From JBAZGH01 sp041652935 (GTDB taxonomy: Bacteria; Patescibacteriota; Patescibacteriia; Patescibacteriales; XYC2-FULL-47-12): DNA of 64,000 nt. The stretch is taken from NCBI GenBank assembly GCA_041652935.1, contig JBAZGH010000001.1:1-64000 (forward strand), in the 5' to 3' direction. The notes under the pieces were generated by a model. It worked only from the letters and a program-made list of their open reading frames with translations. It did not search any database and was not told where the DNA came from. A program made the translations under genes and the position numbers. This document shows positions 26,768 to 34,816 of this stretch, piece after piece (within the stretch, counting starts at the first letter, position 1; the number at the start of each line of letters is the position of its first letter).

Positions 26768-27434
26768 TATTTTAGTAATAGCTGCCCATCCTGATGACGA
26801 AATATTAGGCATAGGCGGTACAATTTTAAAGCATATTAAAAACGGTGATCAAGTTAGCATCTTAATCCTAGGGGATGGTGAAAGTTCAAGAATGAGTGCG
26901 ACTGCGGTTGATATTGCAAAAAGAAAAGAACAAGTTAAAGAAGTAGCTAAAAAATTAAAAATTAAAAATATTTTTATTGATGAATTACCTGATAATAAAT
27001 TTGATTCAGTAAGTTTGCTAGAAATAATTAAAAAAATAGAAACTATAATAAATAAGATAAAACCAAATATTATTTATACACATCATGCGCATGATTTAAA
27101 CATTGATCATTGTTTGACTTTTCAAGCAGTGTTAACTGTTTGTCGACCTCAGCCAGATTTTTTTGTGAAAAAAATATTAACCTTTGAAACTTTATCTTCA
27201 ACCGAATGGCAAATTAAAAATGGACAAAATAATTTTTGTCCAAACGAATATGTTAATATTGAAAAATTTATTAATAAAAAAATTGAAATTTTAGAGATAT
27301 ACAAAGATGAATTGAGAGATTGCCCTCATCCTCGTTCGATTGAAGGTGTAAAAGTTTTAGCCAAATATAGAGGAATGGAAGTCGGTTATAAATACGCTGA
27401 AGCTTTTCAAGTAATTAGAAACTTAAATGATTAA
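26757..27434 (+). CDS. PIG-L family N-deacetylase
   Basis: 225 residues from the ATG at 26757 (MKNNILVIAAHPDDE); an ATG six codons earlier is possible. AAHPDDEILGIGG is the zinc-binding and catalytic motif, and YTHHAHDLNIDH gives the third zinc ligand region. PIG-L enzymes remove acetyl groups from GlcNAc-type sugars (GlcNAc-PI, GlcNAc-Ins, BshB substrates). It is the last gene of the plus-strand block. With the formyltransferase next to it, exchange of N-acetyl for N-formyl on a nonulosonic acid or its precursor is a plausible inference. Confidence 0.83.
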   Translation: MKNNILVIAAHPDDEILGIGGTILKHIKNGDQVSILILGDGESSRMSATAVDIAKRKEQVKEVAKKLKIKNIFIDELPDNKFDSVSLLEIIKKIETIINKIKPNIIYTHHAHDLNIDHCLTFQAVLTVCRPQPDFFVKKILTFETLSSTEWQIKNGQNNFCPNEYVNIEKFINKKIEILEIYKDELRDCPHPRSIEGVKVLAKYRGMEVGYKYAEAFQVIRNLND

Positions 27435-27442
27435 ACAATAAA

Positions 27443-28825
27443 TTACCCCCCGCTCGCATCCCGCCCCAACAACACAGTCCGAATAGTTTTGAGCATAATA
27501 ACCAGGTCTAAAAATAAGGACCTGTTTTTTATATAGTATAAATCGTACTGCAGTTTTTTTACCGTGTCCTCTACCGTCGGAGAGTGGTATTCGCCGCAGA
27601 CCTGGTCCCAACCGGAAATTCCCGGCTTAACCAGGGTGCGCTCGTTGTAAAAAGGAATTTGTTCTTGCAGTTGGCTTGCCAGATTAGGCCGCTCCGGACG
27701 GGGCCCGATTAAACTCATTTCACCTTTTAAAATATTTATCACTTGCGGTATTTCATCAATTCTAGTATTGCGTAAGAAGTAACCAAACTTAGTAATGCGG
27801 GCATCGTTAGGAACGGTTGGCCGCCCAGTATTTCCCTCCTCGCGCATTGTCCGGAATTTTATTAAGTTAATCGGCCTATTATTTTTTCCGGCCCGTTCTT
27901 GCCTATAAAATATTGTACCGCGGCTTTCTATTTTTATAATGGCTGCGATAATTGGCCAAAACGGCAGGGTGATTAGAAAAATAAAAAGGGCGATAATTAT
28001 ATCATAGACCCTTTTTATTTTATCAAACCATGATTTTCCGCCCTCCTGCAGATTTTCTAAAAACCACATTTGGTTAATTGATTCTACTGGAATTTTGCCG
28101 GTTATTTTTTCATAGAAGTTCGGCAGGCTGGAAAAATTTATTCCCAAGTGCAGGCAGTCAAATAAATTTGATCGGATTTCATTTGAGGTTTGGGCATCAT
28201 CAGTCAAAATGACCGAGGAAATTTTATGTTCCAGCAGGTATTTTTTAATATTGGCAATGTCTTTATAATGTTTTACTTCATATAATCCCCGCTCATAGAT
28301 ATCGCCCTTATATAATACGAAAGATATCCTTAGCCCTAAATGCGGATTATCATTAAAATATTTTATCAATTCTTTTGTTTTTTCGTTATATCCGATAATC
28401 GCTATTTTATTTTTCGGCAAATAAGACTTCAGCGTTTTATTATAAATCTGCCGCCAGATTAAAAATAAAGCCGCGGTAATGACAATATCAATCAAAAGAT
28501 TCCTTTTCGGCGCGATGTTTAAATTAGGCATTAAATAGAAGAAAGCGGAGCCGAGCAGGAAGGAAAAAAACAAAGCCAGCGCGGTATGGGTATAAAATTT
28601 AGCGTTATTAATCGCGATGGTAAGGTCGTATAAATTGCTGATATAAAAAATCAGCAGCCATAAAATAAAAACGGCTGTAAACGGGCCGATATGGTCGGGC
28701 CATTGGCGCGGCATGGTTTCGTTCCCATATCTAACCAGCAGAGTTAAATACAATGAAACATATAGTATGCCGATATCGCCCAGCAGAAGAAGGTATTTTT
28801 TAAATTGGAGTGAGTAGTACTTCAT
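27443..28825 (-). CDS. Polyprenyl-phosphate sugar-1-phosphate transferase (WbaP/WcaJ type)
   Basis: 460 residues. Four or five N-terminal helices lie in residues 10-125, then a Rossmann-like domain (IAIIGYNEKTKELI), a further helix near 275 (IIALFIFLITLPFWP), and the catalytic domain with NLIKFRTMREEG, DEIPQVINILKGEMSLIGPRPERP. This is the full-length exopolysaccharide glycosylphosphotransferase. It transfers a sugar phosphate from a UDP-sugar to undecaprenyl phosphate and so starts glycan assembly at the inner membrane. It converges with the deacetylase gene, with only 8 bases between stops. Base composition is closer to the housekeeping part than to the glycan island. Confidence 0.9.
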   Translation of the reverse strand: MKYYSLQFKKYLLLLGDIGILYVSLYLTLLVRYGNETMPRQWPDHIGPFTAVFILWLLIFYISNLYDLTIAINNAKFYTHTALALFFSFLLGSAFFYLMPNLNIAPKRNLLIDIVITAALFLIWRQIYNKTLKSYLPKNKIAIIGYNEKTKELIKYFNDNPHLGLRISFVLYKGDIYERGLYEVKHYKDIANIKKYLLEHKISSVILTDDAQTSNEIRSNLFDCLHLGINFSSLPNFYEKITGKIPVESINQMWFLENLQEGGKSWFDKIKRVYDIIIALFIFLITLPFWPIIAAIIKIESRGTIFYRQERAGKNNRPINLIKFRTMREEGNTGRPTVPNDARITKFGYFLRNTRIDEIPQVINILKGEMSLIGPRPERPNLASQLQEQIPFYNERTLVKPGISGWDQVCGEYHSPTVEDTVKKLQYDLYYIKNRSLFLDLVIMLKTIRTVLLGRDASGG

Positions 28826-28832
28826 GGGTAGG

Positions 28833-28861
28833 ATTATAGTATATTTTTAAGATAAAAGCAA
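28833..28861 (-). promoter_or_regulatory. Leaderless-type promoter of the sugar transferase gene
   Basis: On the minus strand TTGCTT (28856-28861), 17 bases, a perfect TATAAT (28833-28838), then seven bases to the ATG at 28825. Transcription would begin at the start codon itself. Confidence 0.7.
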
Positions 28862-28875
28862 GTTTAGTTTATCTG

Positions 28876-28897
28876 AGCGCCAAGAGTTTTTGGCGCT
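28876..28897. repeat. Perfect 8-bp inverted repeat between divergent promoters
   Basis: AGCGCCAA (28876-28883) and TTGGCGCT (28890-28897) form a perfect inverted repeat with a six-base centre. It sits just upstream of the -35 boxes of both divergent promoters. There is no T-run on either strand, so it is not a terminator; an operator is possible. Confidence 0.5.
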
Positions 28898-28904
28898 GGA
28901 TTTA

Positions 28905-28933
28905 TTTACATTTTTTATTTTTTATGTTATCAT
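28905..28933 (+). promoter_or_regulatory. Promoter of the high-G+C radical SAM gene
   Basis: TTTACA (28905-28910), a 17-base T-rich spacer and TATCAT (28928-28933) with a TG one base upstream (extended -10). The leader to the ATG at 29019 would be about 80 bases, unlike the leaderless promoters elsewhere in the window. Confidence 0.55.
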
Positions 28934-28943
28934 ATTCGGAACG

Positions 28944-28970
28944 CTGCTTTAGTTTTAAAAAGCAGTTTTT
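28944..28970 (+). promoter_or_regulatory. Leader hairpin followed by U-run
   Basis: CTGCTTT (28944-28950) pairs with AAAGCAG (28959-28965) and TTTTT follows. It has the form of an intrinsic terminator but begins only a few bases after the predicted transcription start of the radical SAM gene, so it may be a 5' stabilising hairpin or an attenuator. No upstream plus-strand gene needs terminating here except the block ending at 27434. Confidence 0.45.
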
Positions 28971-29018
28971 AGATAGGTCTTTGTAAAAAAACGAAAAAAA
29001 CGAATAGGAGACGGTGCT

Positions 29019-30689
29019 ATGACAAAAAAAATGTTAGCAGAGCTGTTTGTCAGAGCTATCGACCCACAATTTGGAGAAGACAACATCTATCGGAATCCAG
29101 CCCAAATAACCATTTCCTTGGGACCGGTAATGATCGCGACTGTTGTCCAGGAGCGCGTAGCAGGTGTAGAAGCTGAAGTTGTGTCGGAAAACAATTTCCG
29201 GCCATTTCTAAGAAAAGCTCCCTTGGACGGGAGGGGAATGCCCGACCATCTGGCTTTGCAAAAAGAGCGACCGGCAGAATTCATTTTTATCTCGGCGAGC
29301 ATCAGCAACGCGGTCCCACGGGCGCTGGAACTCATCGGCATTTACCGCAACATGCCCGAGGAGCTAAGACCGAAATGGATTGTGGTCGGCGGCTGGCATG
29401 CCGGAGACAGCCCCAAGGAATTTCTGCTTGCCGGGGCCGATATCGTCGTCCATGGCGAAGGCGAGCCCGTCGTTAAGTCAATTATTGACGCGCTAAAAGG
29501 CGATTTGCCGCTGGAAAAAGTGCCTGGGATTTCCTATTGGTCGGCGGACGGGCAGATAAAAAGGAATCCGGTTTTTGACAAGCGCTATGAAGGGGAAGAG
29601 GGGTTTATTATCGTTCCGCCCGAAGAGATGGACCTTTTGCCTTACCCGAATTTCGGACTGGTGCGCTGGGCAAAAATAGAGATAATACCCATAAGCAGAA
29701 CAAGGGGTTGCGGCGGGAAGTGCCGTTTCTGCCGAGTTAAGGGAGAAGCGAGAGTTATTTCCCCAAAACGCCTTGCGGAACAGATAGAATCTCTGTGCAG
29801 CCAGGGGTATAGGCGATTTTTCCTAGTCGACGATCGCTCGGAAGAGGATATGGAAGGATTCATCGCTTGGTTGCAAGAAATAGTGAAATTGCGAAGGGAG
29901 AGGAAAATCCGGTGGATCTACATTACGGTCCAAAGCCGGTTATCCGCCGCCAATGACGAAGAACTGCTGCGGCTGATGCACGAGGCGGGAATACAGACAG
30001 TGGCAATCGGGGTTGAATCGGTTATTCCTGAAGAGTTGAGGGCCATGAAGAAGCCTATGAGCCAAGACCTTAATGAAATCGTCAGATTGATCAAGGTTTG
30101 GAAAAAACATGGCTTTTTCACGCATGCGATGCTCATCTTCGGCTATCCAATGCCATCCAAATCCAATCCGTTCCGCATGGATATTAAAGAGCGCGTCGCC
30201 AGATTCTGGTATTTTATCAAGGAGGCAAATCCGGACACGTTGCAGGTTTTAGCCTTAACGCCGATTCTGGGTACAGAGGACTGGCGAGATCTTGAAAGTC
30301 AAAACAGGATCTTCAGGGACTTGGGATGGCAGAATTGGGACGGCCTGCATGTGGTTTTCAGGCCGGATGAGCCCTTAACCGCCCCGCAGGTGCAGAGGGC
30401 TATTATTTATCTGCAGGACAGGTTTTATTCTTTTCTGTGGCTTAACATTCACGGAATTGCTTCTGTGGCGTTGAGAGCTTGCTATATCGGATTGCTTGCG
30501 TTGGCTATGCCCTTTGTCTGGGCGCTTCTAATGCCTTTTAAGGGATTGGTTCCTAAATTAGCTTTTCGGCCCTGGCACAGGGTATGGCGCAACACTATTC
30601 GCCGTCTTGGAGCCCAACTGATAGTTTTACGGGTTAAGGAAAAGCTTATTCCCTTCCTGCAAAAACTTGAAGAGCGTGAAGAACGTTAA
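29019..30689 (+). CDS. B12-binding radical SAM protein, foreign-looking
   Basis: 556 residues. The N-terminal 170 residues resemble a B12-binding domain (WIVVGGWHAGDSPKEFL, DIVVHGEGEPV). The radical SAM motif RTRGCGGKCRFCRV supplies CX3CX2C, followed by FLVDDRSEED. The last 100 residues include a hydrophobic segment (ALRACYIGLLALAMPFVWALLMPF) that could anchor it to the membrane. G+C is visibly higher than in all neighbours (about 57 percent in 29341-29400). It has a GGAG ribosome binding site 8 bases from ATG, its own promoter and its own terminator. All this suggests a separately acquired single-gene unit. The substrate is unknown. Confidence 0.8.
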   Translation: MTKKMLAELFVRAIDPQFGEDNIYRNPAQITISLGPVMIATVVQERVAGVEAEVVSENNFRPFLRKAPLDGRGMPDHLALQKERPAEFIFISASISNAVPRALELIGIYRNMPEELRPKWIVVGGWHAGDSPKEFLLAGADIVVHGEGEPVVKSIIDALKGDLPLEKVPGISYWSADGQIKRNPVFDKRYEGEEGFIIVPPEEMDLLPYPNFGLVRWAKIEIIPISRTRGCGGKCRFCRVKGEARVISPKRLAEQIESLCSQGYRRFFLVDDRSEEDMEGFIAWLQEIVKLRRERKIRWIYITVQSRLSAANDEELLRLMHEAGIQTVAIGVESVIPEELRAMKKPMSQDLNEIVRLIKVWKKHGFFTHAMLIFGYPMPSKSNPFRMDIKERVARFWYFIKEANPDTLQVLALTPILGTEDWRDLESQNRIFRDLGWQNWDGLHVVFRPDEPLTAPQVQRAIIYLQDRFYSFLWLNIHGIASVALRACYIGLLALAMPFVWALLMPFKGLVPKLAFRPWHRVWRNTIRRLGAQLIVLRVKEKLIPFLQKLEEREER

Positions 30690-30698
30690 ATTTCTAAT

Positions 30699-30735
30699 AA
30701 CCCCGTTTGAGTTAACACCTCAGCGGGTTTTTATT
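30699..30735 (+). terminator. Intrinsic terminator after the radical SAM gene
   Basis: AACCC (699-703) with GGGTT (725-729) and TGAG (708-711) with CTCA (719-722) form an interrupted stem, followed by a T-rich tail (TTTTTATTTT). It ends the isolated radical SAM unit and separates it from holB. Confidence 0.7.
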
Positions 30736-30740
30736 TTAAG

Positions 30741-30769
30741 TTGAATAACTATAAATAATCTGCTATATT
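30741..30769 (+). promoter_or_regulatory. Leaderless-type promoter of holB
   Basis: TTGAAT (30741-30746), 17-base spacer, TATATT (30764-30769), then six bases to the ATG at 30776. The geometry is identical to the promoter at 7585-7613. Confidence 0.65.
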
Positions 30770-30775
30770 AAATAC

Positions 30776-31795
30776 ATGAATAACGACAAAAAATATGAAT
30801 TTAACTGGCCGTTTTTCGGCAACCAGCACATCATCGATTTTTTACAGACCGGGATAAGCAATAACAGCCTGTCGCACTTTTATATTTTTTCCGGACCGCG
30901 GGATTTGGGGAAGTCAACGCTGGCTAATTTTTTTTCCCGTTCAATTTTGTGCGAAAATTTTAATGCCAAAAGAGGAAAACTGCCCTGTGGCGAATGCGTA
31001 AATTGCCGGCAGAAAAAGCACAGCGATATTACTGTGGTTGAAAAAGAAGCGGATAAAAAAAATATATCAATCGAGCAAATCAGGGAATTCATAAAAATGA
31101 TGAATATGGGTTCGTTTGGCAATTCCTATAAAATAGGAATTATCAGGGAAGCTGAAAATTTAAGCATTGAAGCGGCCAACGCGCTTTTAAAAACACTGGA
31201 AGAACCAAAAAATAAAGTTTTAATAATAGCCCTTACTTCTTGGCTGGATAAATTGCCGCTGACGGTTAAATCCCGCGGCCAGACGCTTCTTTTTAAGCCC
31301 ACAAGCCATGCCGGCATTTATGATTATTTAATAAAAGAGCATAAAGCGTCGCGCGACTTTGCCCTGAAACTTTCAAAAATATCAGTCGGCCGGCCGGCTT
31401 TGGCTGCCAAGTTGTTTCAGGAGGAAGAATTATTTAAACAGAGAAAACAAACCGCTGAATCGCTGATTAATGTTATAAGGGGGGATTTAAATTTAAAATT
31501 TAAAGAAATAGATAGTTTATTGGGCGCGGGAAAAAATACTCAAGAGCAGAGGGAAAACGCCTTATTTATCTTAGAAATTTGGCAGACTATCGCCAGGGAT
31601 CTTTTAATGATTCAGTCCGGATTGAGCGAATTTTCTATAAATGGATTTTCCTCTTCAGAATTAAATAGATTAAATTTAAACAGCCATGGTCTGATAATGC
31701 TGAATGACAATATTAAAAAAGGAAGGGGATATTTAGCCGCTAATGTTAATCCTAAATTAGTTTTGGAAAATATCTGCCTACAAATTACGAATTAG
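30776..31795 (+). CDS. holB: DNA polymerase III delta prime subunit
   Basis: 339 residues of the AAA+ clamp-loader family. The P-loop region is SGPRDLGKSTL (39-49) and the zinc module has C59, C71, C74 and C77 (CGECVNC). EAENLSIEAANALLKTLEEP is the Walker B/sensor region typical of delta prime and DnaX, and LTVKSRGQTLLF follows. The subunit is part of the loader that opens the sliding clamp onto DNA. It has its own promoter and starts the housekeeping half of the window. DnaX itself is longer, so the shorter delta prime is the better call. Confidence 0.85.
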   Translation: MNNDKKYEFNWPFFGNQHIIDFLQTGISNNSLSHFYIFSGPRDLGKSTLANFFSRSILCENFNAKRGKLPCGECVNCRQKKHSDITVVEKEADKKNISIEQIREFIKMMNMGSFGNSYKIGIIREAENLSIEAANALLKTLEEPKNKVLIIALTSWLDKLPLTVKSRGQTLLFKPTSHAGIYDYLIKEHKASRDFALKLSKISVGRPALAAKLFQEEELFKQRKQTAESLINVIRGDLNLKFKEIDSLLGAGKNTQEQRENALFILEIWQTIARDLLMIQSGLSEFSINGFSSSELNRLNLNSHGLIMLNDNIKKGRGYLAANVNPKLVLENICLQITN

Positions 31796-31800
31796 TTTAT

Positions 31801-31872
31801 AAAGTTTAAAAGTTGAAAGTTAAAAAGTTCTTGTAAATAAAATACTTTTTAACTTTTAACTTTCTAACTTTT
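31801..31872. repeat. Inverted-repeat element, copy A
   Basis: The arms 31801-31828 and 31844-31872 are imperfect complements made of AAGTTRA-like heptamers and their complement. The centre CTTGTAAATAAAATACTTT (31830-31848) differs at only two positions from the centre of the element at 33576-33660. It fills the holB-lipoprotein gap. Confidence 0.75.
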
Positions 31873-31888
31873 AATTAATAATTATTAT

Positions 31889-33004
31889 ATGTTTAAACAA
31901 CACAAAAAAGTTATATCACTTATTTTATTATTATTTGTCGCTTTGGGTTTGAGCGGCTGCAGCATTACCTTCGGGACTTCAAGCAATTCTTCAATGATTG
32001 ACGGAGGGGTTTATAAGAGTTTTAACCGGGGTGTTGTTTGGAAGCAAAATTCCCTGGTCGCCTCAACCGGCAGCAAGGCAGTAAGTTTTAATTCCGCCAA
32101 CGTGGTCGCGTTAGCGATTGATCCGCAGGATGAGAACGCGATTTACGCCGGCACAGACAACGGTGGAATGCTTTATTCATACGACGGCGGAGCCAGCTGG
32201 AGCGTTGCCCGCGACTTAGGAAAAAGGTATGTGAAAGACATAAAAATAAGCCCGGTTGATAAATGCACAATTTATATTGCTTCCGAGAATAAAGTATTTA
32301 AGTCCGACGACTGCAGCCGGACATGGGATGATGTGTATTATGATAATAATACCGGCGTAATGATAAGAAGTTTAGCAATAGACCCCAGAAATGAAAATAT
32401 AATTTATGCCGGAACTTCGCGGGGAGATGTCATCACATCCTCAGATGCCGGAAAATCATGGAGCGCGCTGAAAAGATTCAGCGAAGATAAATTATTCCGC
32501 GGCAAGAGCGAGATGAATATTATAAAAATTATTGTCAACCCAAAAAACAGTAATAATTTATGGATAGCCACCGAAGCCAACGGAGTCTTTAAAAGTATGG
32601 ATAGGGGGGCGACTTGGCAGAGTTTTGAAGAAGAGTTTAAAGAAATTAACACTTCTAATTCAATATTAGTCAGTGATTTTGATCTTTTTGCCGGAGACGG
32701 GAAAACTATTATAGTTGCTACTAAAGCTGGATTATTAAGAAGTTTTGACGCCGGCGCGCATTGGCAGGTAGTTGATTTAGTCCCTCCATCAGACAGCACC
32801 GCCATTAACGCGGTTAGGATGCATCCAACCGACGCCAGCATTATCTATTACGCTACAAACACCTCGTTTGGCAGCACAGACGACGGCGGGCAGGAATGGA
32901 CCTCAAAGAAACTGCCAAGCACCCGGGCTGGCGCAGTTTTAATATCTGATCCAAGTGATTCTGACGTAGTTTATTTAGGAGTCAAATCAATAGTTCAGAA
33001 ATAA
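31889..33004 (+). CDS. Asp-box (BNR/VPS10-like) repeat lipoprotein
   Basis: 371 residues. A signal peptide ends at the lipobox LSGC with C24, so the protein should be lipid-anchored outside the membrane. At least five S-x-D-x-G-x-x-W Asp boxes are visible (SYDGGASW, SSDAGKSW, SMDRGATW, SFDAGAHW, STDDGGQEW), indicating a beta-propeller like those of sortilin/VPS10, sialidases and YCF48. Asp boxes are structural, so no enzyme activity can be assumed. Given the nonulosonic acid locus upstream, a sialidase-like role might be tempting, but no arginine triad is seen. It lies 18 bases before frr. Confidence 0.75.
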   Translation: MFKQHKKVISLILLLFVALGLSGCSITFGTSSNSSMIDGGVYKSFNRGVVWKQNSLVASTGSKAVSFNSANVVALAIDPQDENAIYAGTDNGGMLYSYDGGASWSVARDLGKRYVKDIKISPVDKCTIYIASENKVFKSDDCSRTWDDVYYDNNTGVMIRSLAIDPRNENIIYAGTSRGDVITSSDAGKSWSALKRFSEDKLFRGKSEMNIIKIIVNPKNSNNLWIATEANGVFKSMDRGATWQSFEEEFKEINTSNSILVSDFDLFAGDGKTIIVATKAGLLRSFDAGAHWQVVDLVPPSDSTAINAVRMHPTDASIIYYATNTSFGSTDDGGQEWTSKKLPSTRAGAVLISDPSDSDVVYLGVKSIVQK

Positions 33005-33022
33005 TTAAATAAATTTATAAAT

Positions 33023-33577
33023 ATGAACCAATACATTCAACAATATCAAGGAGAATTAACGCAGGCGATTGAGCATTTTAAAAAAGAAATTGCCAGCATC
33101 CGCACCGGGCGGGCAAACCCGGCCATATTGGACGCCGTACAAGTTGAATCTTACGGCGTTAAAGTCCCGTTACAGCAAGTGGGCAATATTTCAGTAGTTG
33201 ACGCGCATTGCATGACCATAACTCCCTGGGATAAAAATATATTAAAAGAGGTTGAAAAAGGAATTGTAGAGGCAGACCTGGGAATTTCACCGGTTAACGA
33301 GGGTGATAAAATAAGAATTACTATTCCCCAGCCGACCGAAGAAGACCGCAAAAGCAGGGTAAAGAAACTAAATGAAAAATTGGAAGTTTCCCGCGTGCAA
33401 ATAAGGCAAGCCAGAGATAAGATAAAAGACGCCATAGAAAAAGCGGAAGACGATAAAGATATTTCCGAGGATGATAAATTCAGGTTTTTGAAGGAAATGG
33501 AAGAAATAGTAAAGAACAACAATGATAAATTGCAAGAAATAAGAGACGGCAAGGAGAAGGAGATAATGACCATCTAA
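33023..33577 (+). CDS. frr: Ribosome recycling factor
   Basis: 184 residues, exactly the usual length. IRTGRANPAILDAVQVESYGVKVPLQQVGNISV is the most conserved part of RRF, and PQPTEEDRKSRVKKLNEKLE forms the hinge into the long helices. With EF-G it splits the terminated ribosome. In many bacteria frr stands next to pyrH; here it lies between a lipoprotein and rseP. Confidence 0.95.
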   Translation: MNQYIQQYQGELTQAIEHFKKEIASIRTGRANPAILDAVQVESYGVKVPLQQVGNISVVDAHCMTITPWDKNILKEVEKGIVEADLGISPVNEGDKIRITIPQPTEEDRKSRVKKLNEKLEVSRVQIRQARDKIKDAIEKAEDDKDISEDDKFRFLKEMEEIVKNNNDKLQEIRDGKEKEIMTI

Positions 33578-33660
33578 GTTAGAAAGTTGAAAGTCAAAAG
33601 TTATAAAGTGCCTGTAAACAAAATACTTTCTAACTTTCAACTTTTAAACTTTTAACTTAC
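33576..33660. repeat. Inverted-repeat element, copy B
   Basis: Arms at about 33576-33610 and 33624-33659 are imperfect complements built of AAGTTGA/AAGTTAG heptamers. The centre at 33611-33629 is 17 of 19 identical to the centre of copy A. The left arm begins inside the frr stop codon and the right arm ends 4 bases before rseP. Confidence 0.75.
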
Positions 33661-33663
33661 ACT

Positions 33664-34812
33664 ATGTTCACAACAATTATTATATTTTTAGTTATTTTAT
33701 CTATTCTAGTTTTTGCCCACGAACTGGGACATTTTTGGACTGCCAAGAAACTGGGCTTAACGCCCAAAGAGTTTGGCTTTGGTTTTCCTCCCAGAATTGG
33801 AGGGTTTTATAAAACTAAGCAAGGCAAATGGCGTTGGAAATGGGGGGGCGGTAAAATAGAAAATATAACGGGAACAATTTACTCAATAAATTATCTGCCA
33901 TTGGGAGGATTTGTTAATGTCGGCGAAGATGATGACATTGGAGGAGACGAAGAGTTAAAAAATGACCCAAAACATTTTAAAAACCAAAAGCCATGGAAGC
34001 GAGGTGTGATTTTAACCGCCGGGGTGGTGATGAATTTAATACTGGCGGCCGTATTTTTTTCTATCGGCTATATGATTGGTTTGCCTAAAGTTGTGGATGA
34101 GGTTGGTCCGGGAGCGCGGTTTTCGGAAAAAAATATCCAAGTTGTCCAGATTCTTAGCAATACTCCGGCCGAGGAAGCGGGAGTTAAGGTGGGGGATATA
34201 ATCATATCGATAAATGGGCAGGAATTTGCAAATTACAAAGATTTAAGCGATTTTGCCGCTTCTAAAAATAATGAACAGCTTGATTATAAAATTAAGCGCG
34301 GCAAAGAAGAGCTGGATTTAATGATTGTTCCAGAGCCGATTTTTGAAAATGACAATATACCGGGAATTGGAATCGCGATTGCCGAAACCGGCTTAGTTAG
34401 TTATCCATGGTATCTGGCGATTTGGGAAGGTATAAAAACAACCATATTTTTAACCTGGTATATCATAGTTGCTTTTGCAGTTCTGATTAAAAGTTTAATA
34501 ATGGGTCATGGAGCCGGGGTGGAAATAGCCGGACCGGTTGGAATCGCCAATATGACGGGGCAGATGGCGCAGCTGGGCTTTGTTTATATTCTGCAGTTTT
34601 CCGCTATTTTATCGATTAACCTGGCGATTATAAATTATTTGCCGTTTCCGGCGCTGGATGGCGGGCGGGTGTTATTTTTAATTATAGAAAAATTCCGCGG
34701 CAAGCCGGTTTCGGAAAAAGTAGAAGCCTTTATGCATAATTTGGGCTTTATATTATTAATGCTCGCGGTTGCGGTTGTAACTCTTAGGGATGTGTTAAAA
34801 TTGTTTAATTAA
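33664..34812 (+). CDS. rseP: Site-2 intramembrane metalloprotease
   Basis: 382 residues. The zinc motif HELGH lies at 19-23 in the first membrane helix and the second metal region NYLPFPALDGGR in the C-terminal membrane part. A single PDZ domain is at about 155-225 (NTPAEEAGVKVGDIIISINGQ). The insertion GGKIENITGTIYSINYLPLGGFV is usual for RseP. The enzyme cuts transmembrane anti-sigma factors or leftover signal peptides within the membrane. It is followed by murJ at 4 bases, so the two envelope genes are probably cotranscribed. Confidence 0.93.
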   Translation: MFTTIIIFLVILSILVFAHELGHFWTAKKLGLTPKEFGFGFPPRIGGFYKTKQGKWRWKWGGGKIENITGTIYSINYLPLGGFVNVGEDDDIGGDEELKNDPKHFKNQKPWKRGVILTAGVVMNLILAAVFFSIGYMIGLPKVVDEVGPGARFSEKNIQVVQILSNTPAEEAGVKVGDIIISINGQEFANYKDLSDFAASKNNEQLDYKIKRGKEELDLMIVPEPIFENDNIPGIGIAIAETGLVSYPWYLAIWEGIKTTIFLTWYIIVAFAVLIKSLIMGHGAGVEIAGPVGIANMTGQMAQLGFVYILQFSAILSINLAIINYLPFPALDGGRVLFLIIEKFRGKPVSEKVEAFMHNLGFILLMLAVAVVTLRDVLKLFN

Positions 34813-34816
34813 ATAA

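Noticed and set aside
28934..29018. Cobalamin riboswitch in the leader of the B12-type radical SAM gene
   Set aside because: The leader is only about 80 bases and lacks a B12-box; only one simple hairpin is present.
31889..33004. Lipoprotein as a sialidase matching the sugar locus
   Set aside because: Asp boxes are present, but no arginine triad or catalytic Tyr/Glu pattern could be found; Asp boxes are structural.
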